Positions 38,055-38,489 of a stretch of 38,489 nt of DNA are shown piece by piece (position 1 is the first letter of the stretch; each line of letters opens with the position of its first letter). The position numbers and the translations under genes were made by a program. This DNA comes from Pantoea stewartii subsp. stewartii (GTDB taxonomy: Bacteria; Pseudomonadota; Gammaproteobacteria; Enterobacterales; Enterobacteriaceae). The stretch is taken from the NCBI RefSeq assembly GCF_008801695.1, contig NZ_VZPF01000050.1:1-38489 (forward strand), given 5' to 3'. The notes beneath the pieces were generated by a model. It did no database searches. It saw nothing but the letters and a program-made list of their open reading frames with translations, and was not told the origin of the DNA.

Positions 38055-38489
38055 ATGGATACCTCATACCCTGATGAAAACGCCCGGCTCAGGGCGCTGC
38101 TGCAGGAGCAGCAAACGACCATCCGCAAAATGGCGGAATATAACCGTCTGCTCTCGCAGCGGGTGGCGGCGTACGCCAGCGAAATCAACCGCCTGAAGGC
38201 GCTGGTTGCTAAGCTGCAACGTATGCAGTTCGGCAAAAGCTCCGAAAAGCTGCGTGAGAAAACGGCCCGCCAGGTGCGCGAGGCAGAGGAGCGCATCAGC
38301 GCCCTGCAGGAGGAGATGGCTGAGGTGCTGGGCGAGCAGCATGACCCGGCACTCCCGCAGCTGCTGCGCCAGTCTTCCGCCCGCAAACCGCTGCCGGCCT
38401 CACTTCCCCGCGAAACCCTCACGCTGTCGCCGGCAGAAACCACCTGTCCGGCATGCGGCGGCGAACTCAACGCGCTGGGCTGCGACGTA
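38055..38489 (+). CDS. tnpC: IS66-family transposase TnpC, 5' part
   Basis: The first 145 codons of the DDE transposase, cut by the window edge (full length is usually about 510-530 aa). MDTSYPDENARLRALLQEQQ is followed by a leucine-rich coiled coil (about 10-100) with LQRMQFGKSSEKLR, then the start of the zinc-ribbon, CPACGGEL. The start has AAAGTGGGG before the ATG. The DDE catalytic domain would lie to the right. Confidence 0.94.
   Translation, partial: MDTSYPDENARLRALLQEQQTTIRKMAEYNRLLSQRVAAYASEINRLKALVAKLQRMQFGKSSEKLREKTARQVREAEERISALQEEMAEVLGEQHDPALPQLLRQSSARKPLPASLPRETLTLSPAETTCPACGGELNALGCDV

Overview
The window is chromosomal DNA of a member of the Enterobacterales. It carries the core block known in E. 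coli as atl-ybaY-tesB-amtB-glnK-mdlBA-decR ... queC-fadM-ybaV-ppiD-hupB-lon-clpXP-tig-bolA-yajG-ampG-cyoABCDE-yajR-yajQ-panE-yajL-thiI-xseB-ispA-dxs-yajO, in inverted orientation. Nearly every protein aligns end to end with its E. coli counterpart from memory. A ccdA-like cysteine desulfhydrase sits beside a decR/ccdR-type regulator, and cof and ybaE are absent between decR and queC. That arrangement, plus moderate protein divergence from E. coli, points to Erwiniaceae (Pantoea/Erwinia/Mixta type). This placement is an inference.

Layout. 1-8.1 kb: a decayed atl gene at the left edge, the lipoprotein gene ybaY, tesB, the nitrogen-regulated glnK-amtB operon with a clear sigma-54 promoter and upstream NtrC-like sites, the ABC exporter pair mdlA-mdlB, and a broken decR/ccdR regulator. 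8.2-10.5 kb: ccdA-like gene, queC and fadM. 10.6-20.5 kb: envelope and cytosolic protein quality control (ybaV, ppiD, hupB, lon, clpX, clpP, tig) and bolA, all on the minus strand, with sigma-32-type promoters before lon and clpP and strong hairpin terminators. 20.7-28.1 kb: yajG-ampG (muropeptide recycling) and the cytochrome bo3 operon cyoABCDE. 28.2-36.7 kb: yajR, yajQ, panE-yajL, thiI and the isoprenoid operon xseB-ispA-dxs. 36.75 kb to the end: yajO, cut after about 77 codons by an IS66-family element that runs off the right edge.

Most genes are ordinary, conserved and intact. The unusual content is genome decay and mobile DNA. (1) A 173-bp non-coding element with IS903-type 15-bp terminal inverted repeats is inserted at codon 6 of decR/ccdR with an exact 9-bp target duplication. 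The same gene also carries an amber codon at position 22, while its probable target, the divergent ccdA-like gene, is intact. (2) atl is degraded. (3) yajO is interrupted by an IS66-family element whose TnpA carries an extra N-terminal helix-turn-helix-like segment. I saw no CRISPR array, tRNA, rRNA, phage or defence system, and nothing that I would call a new multi-gene system.
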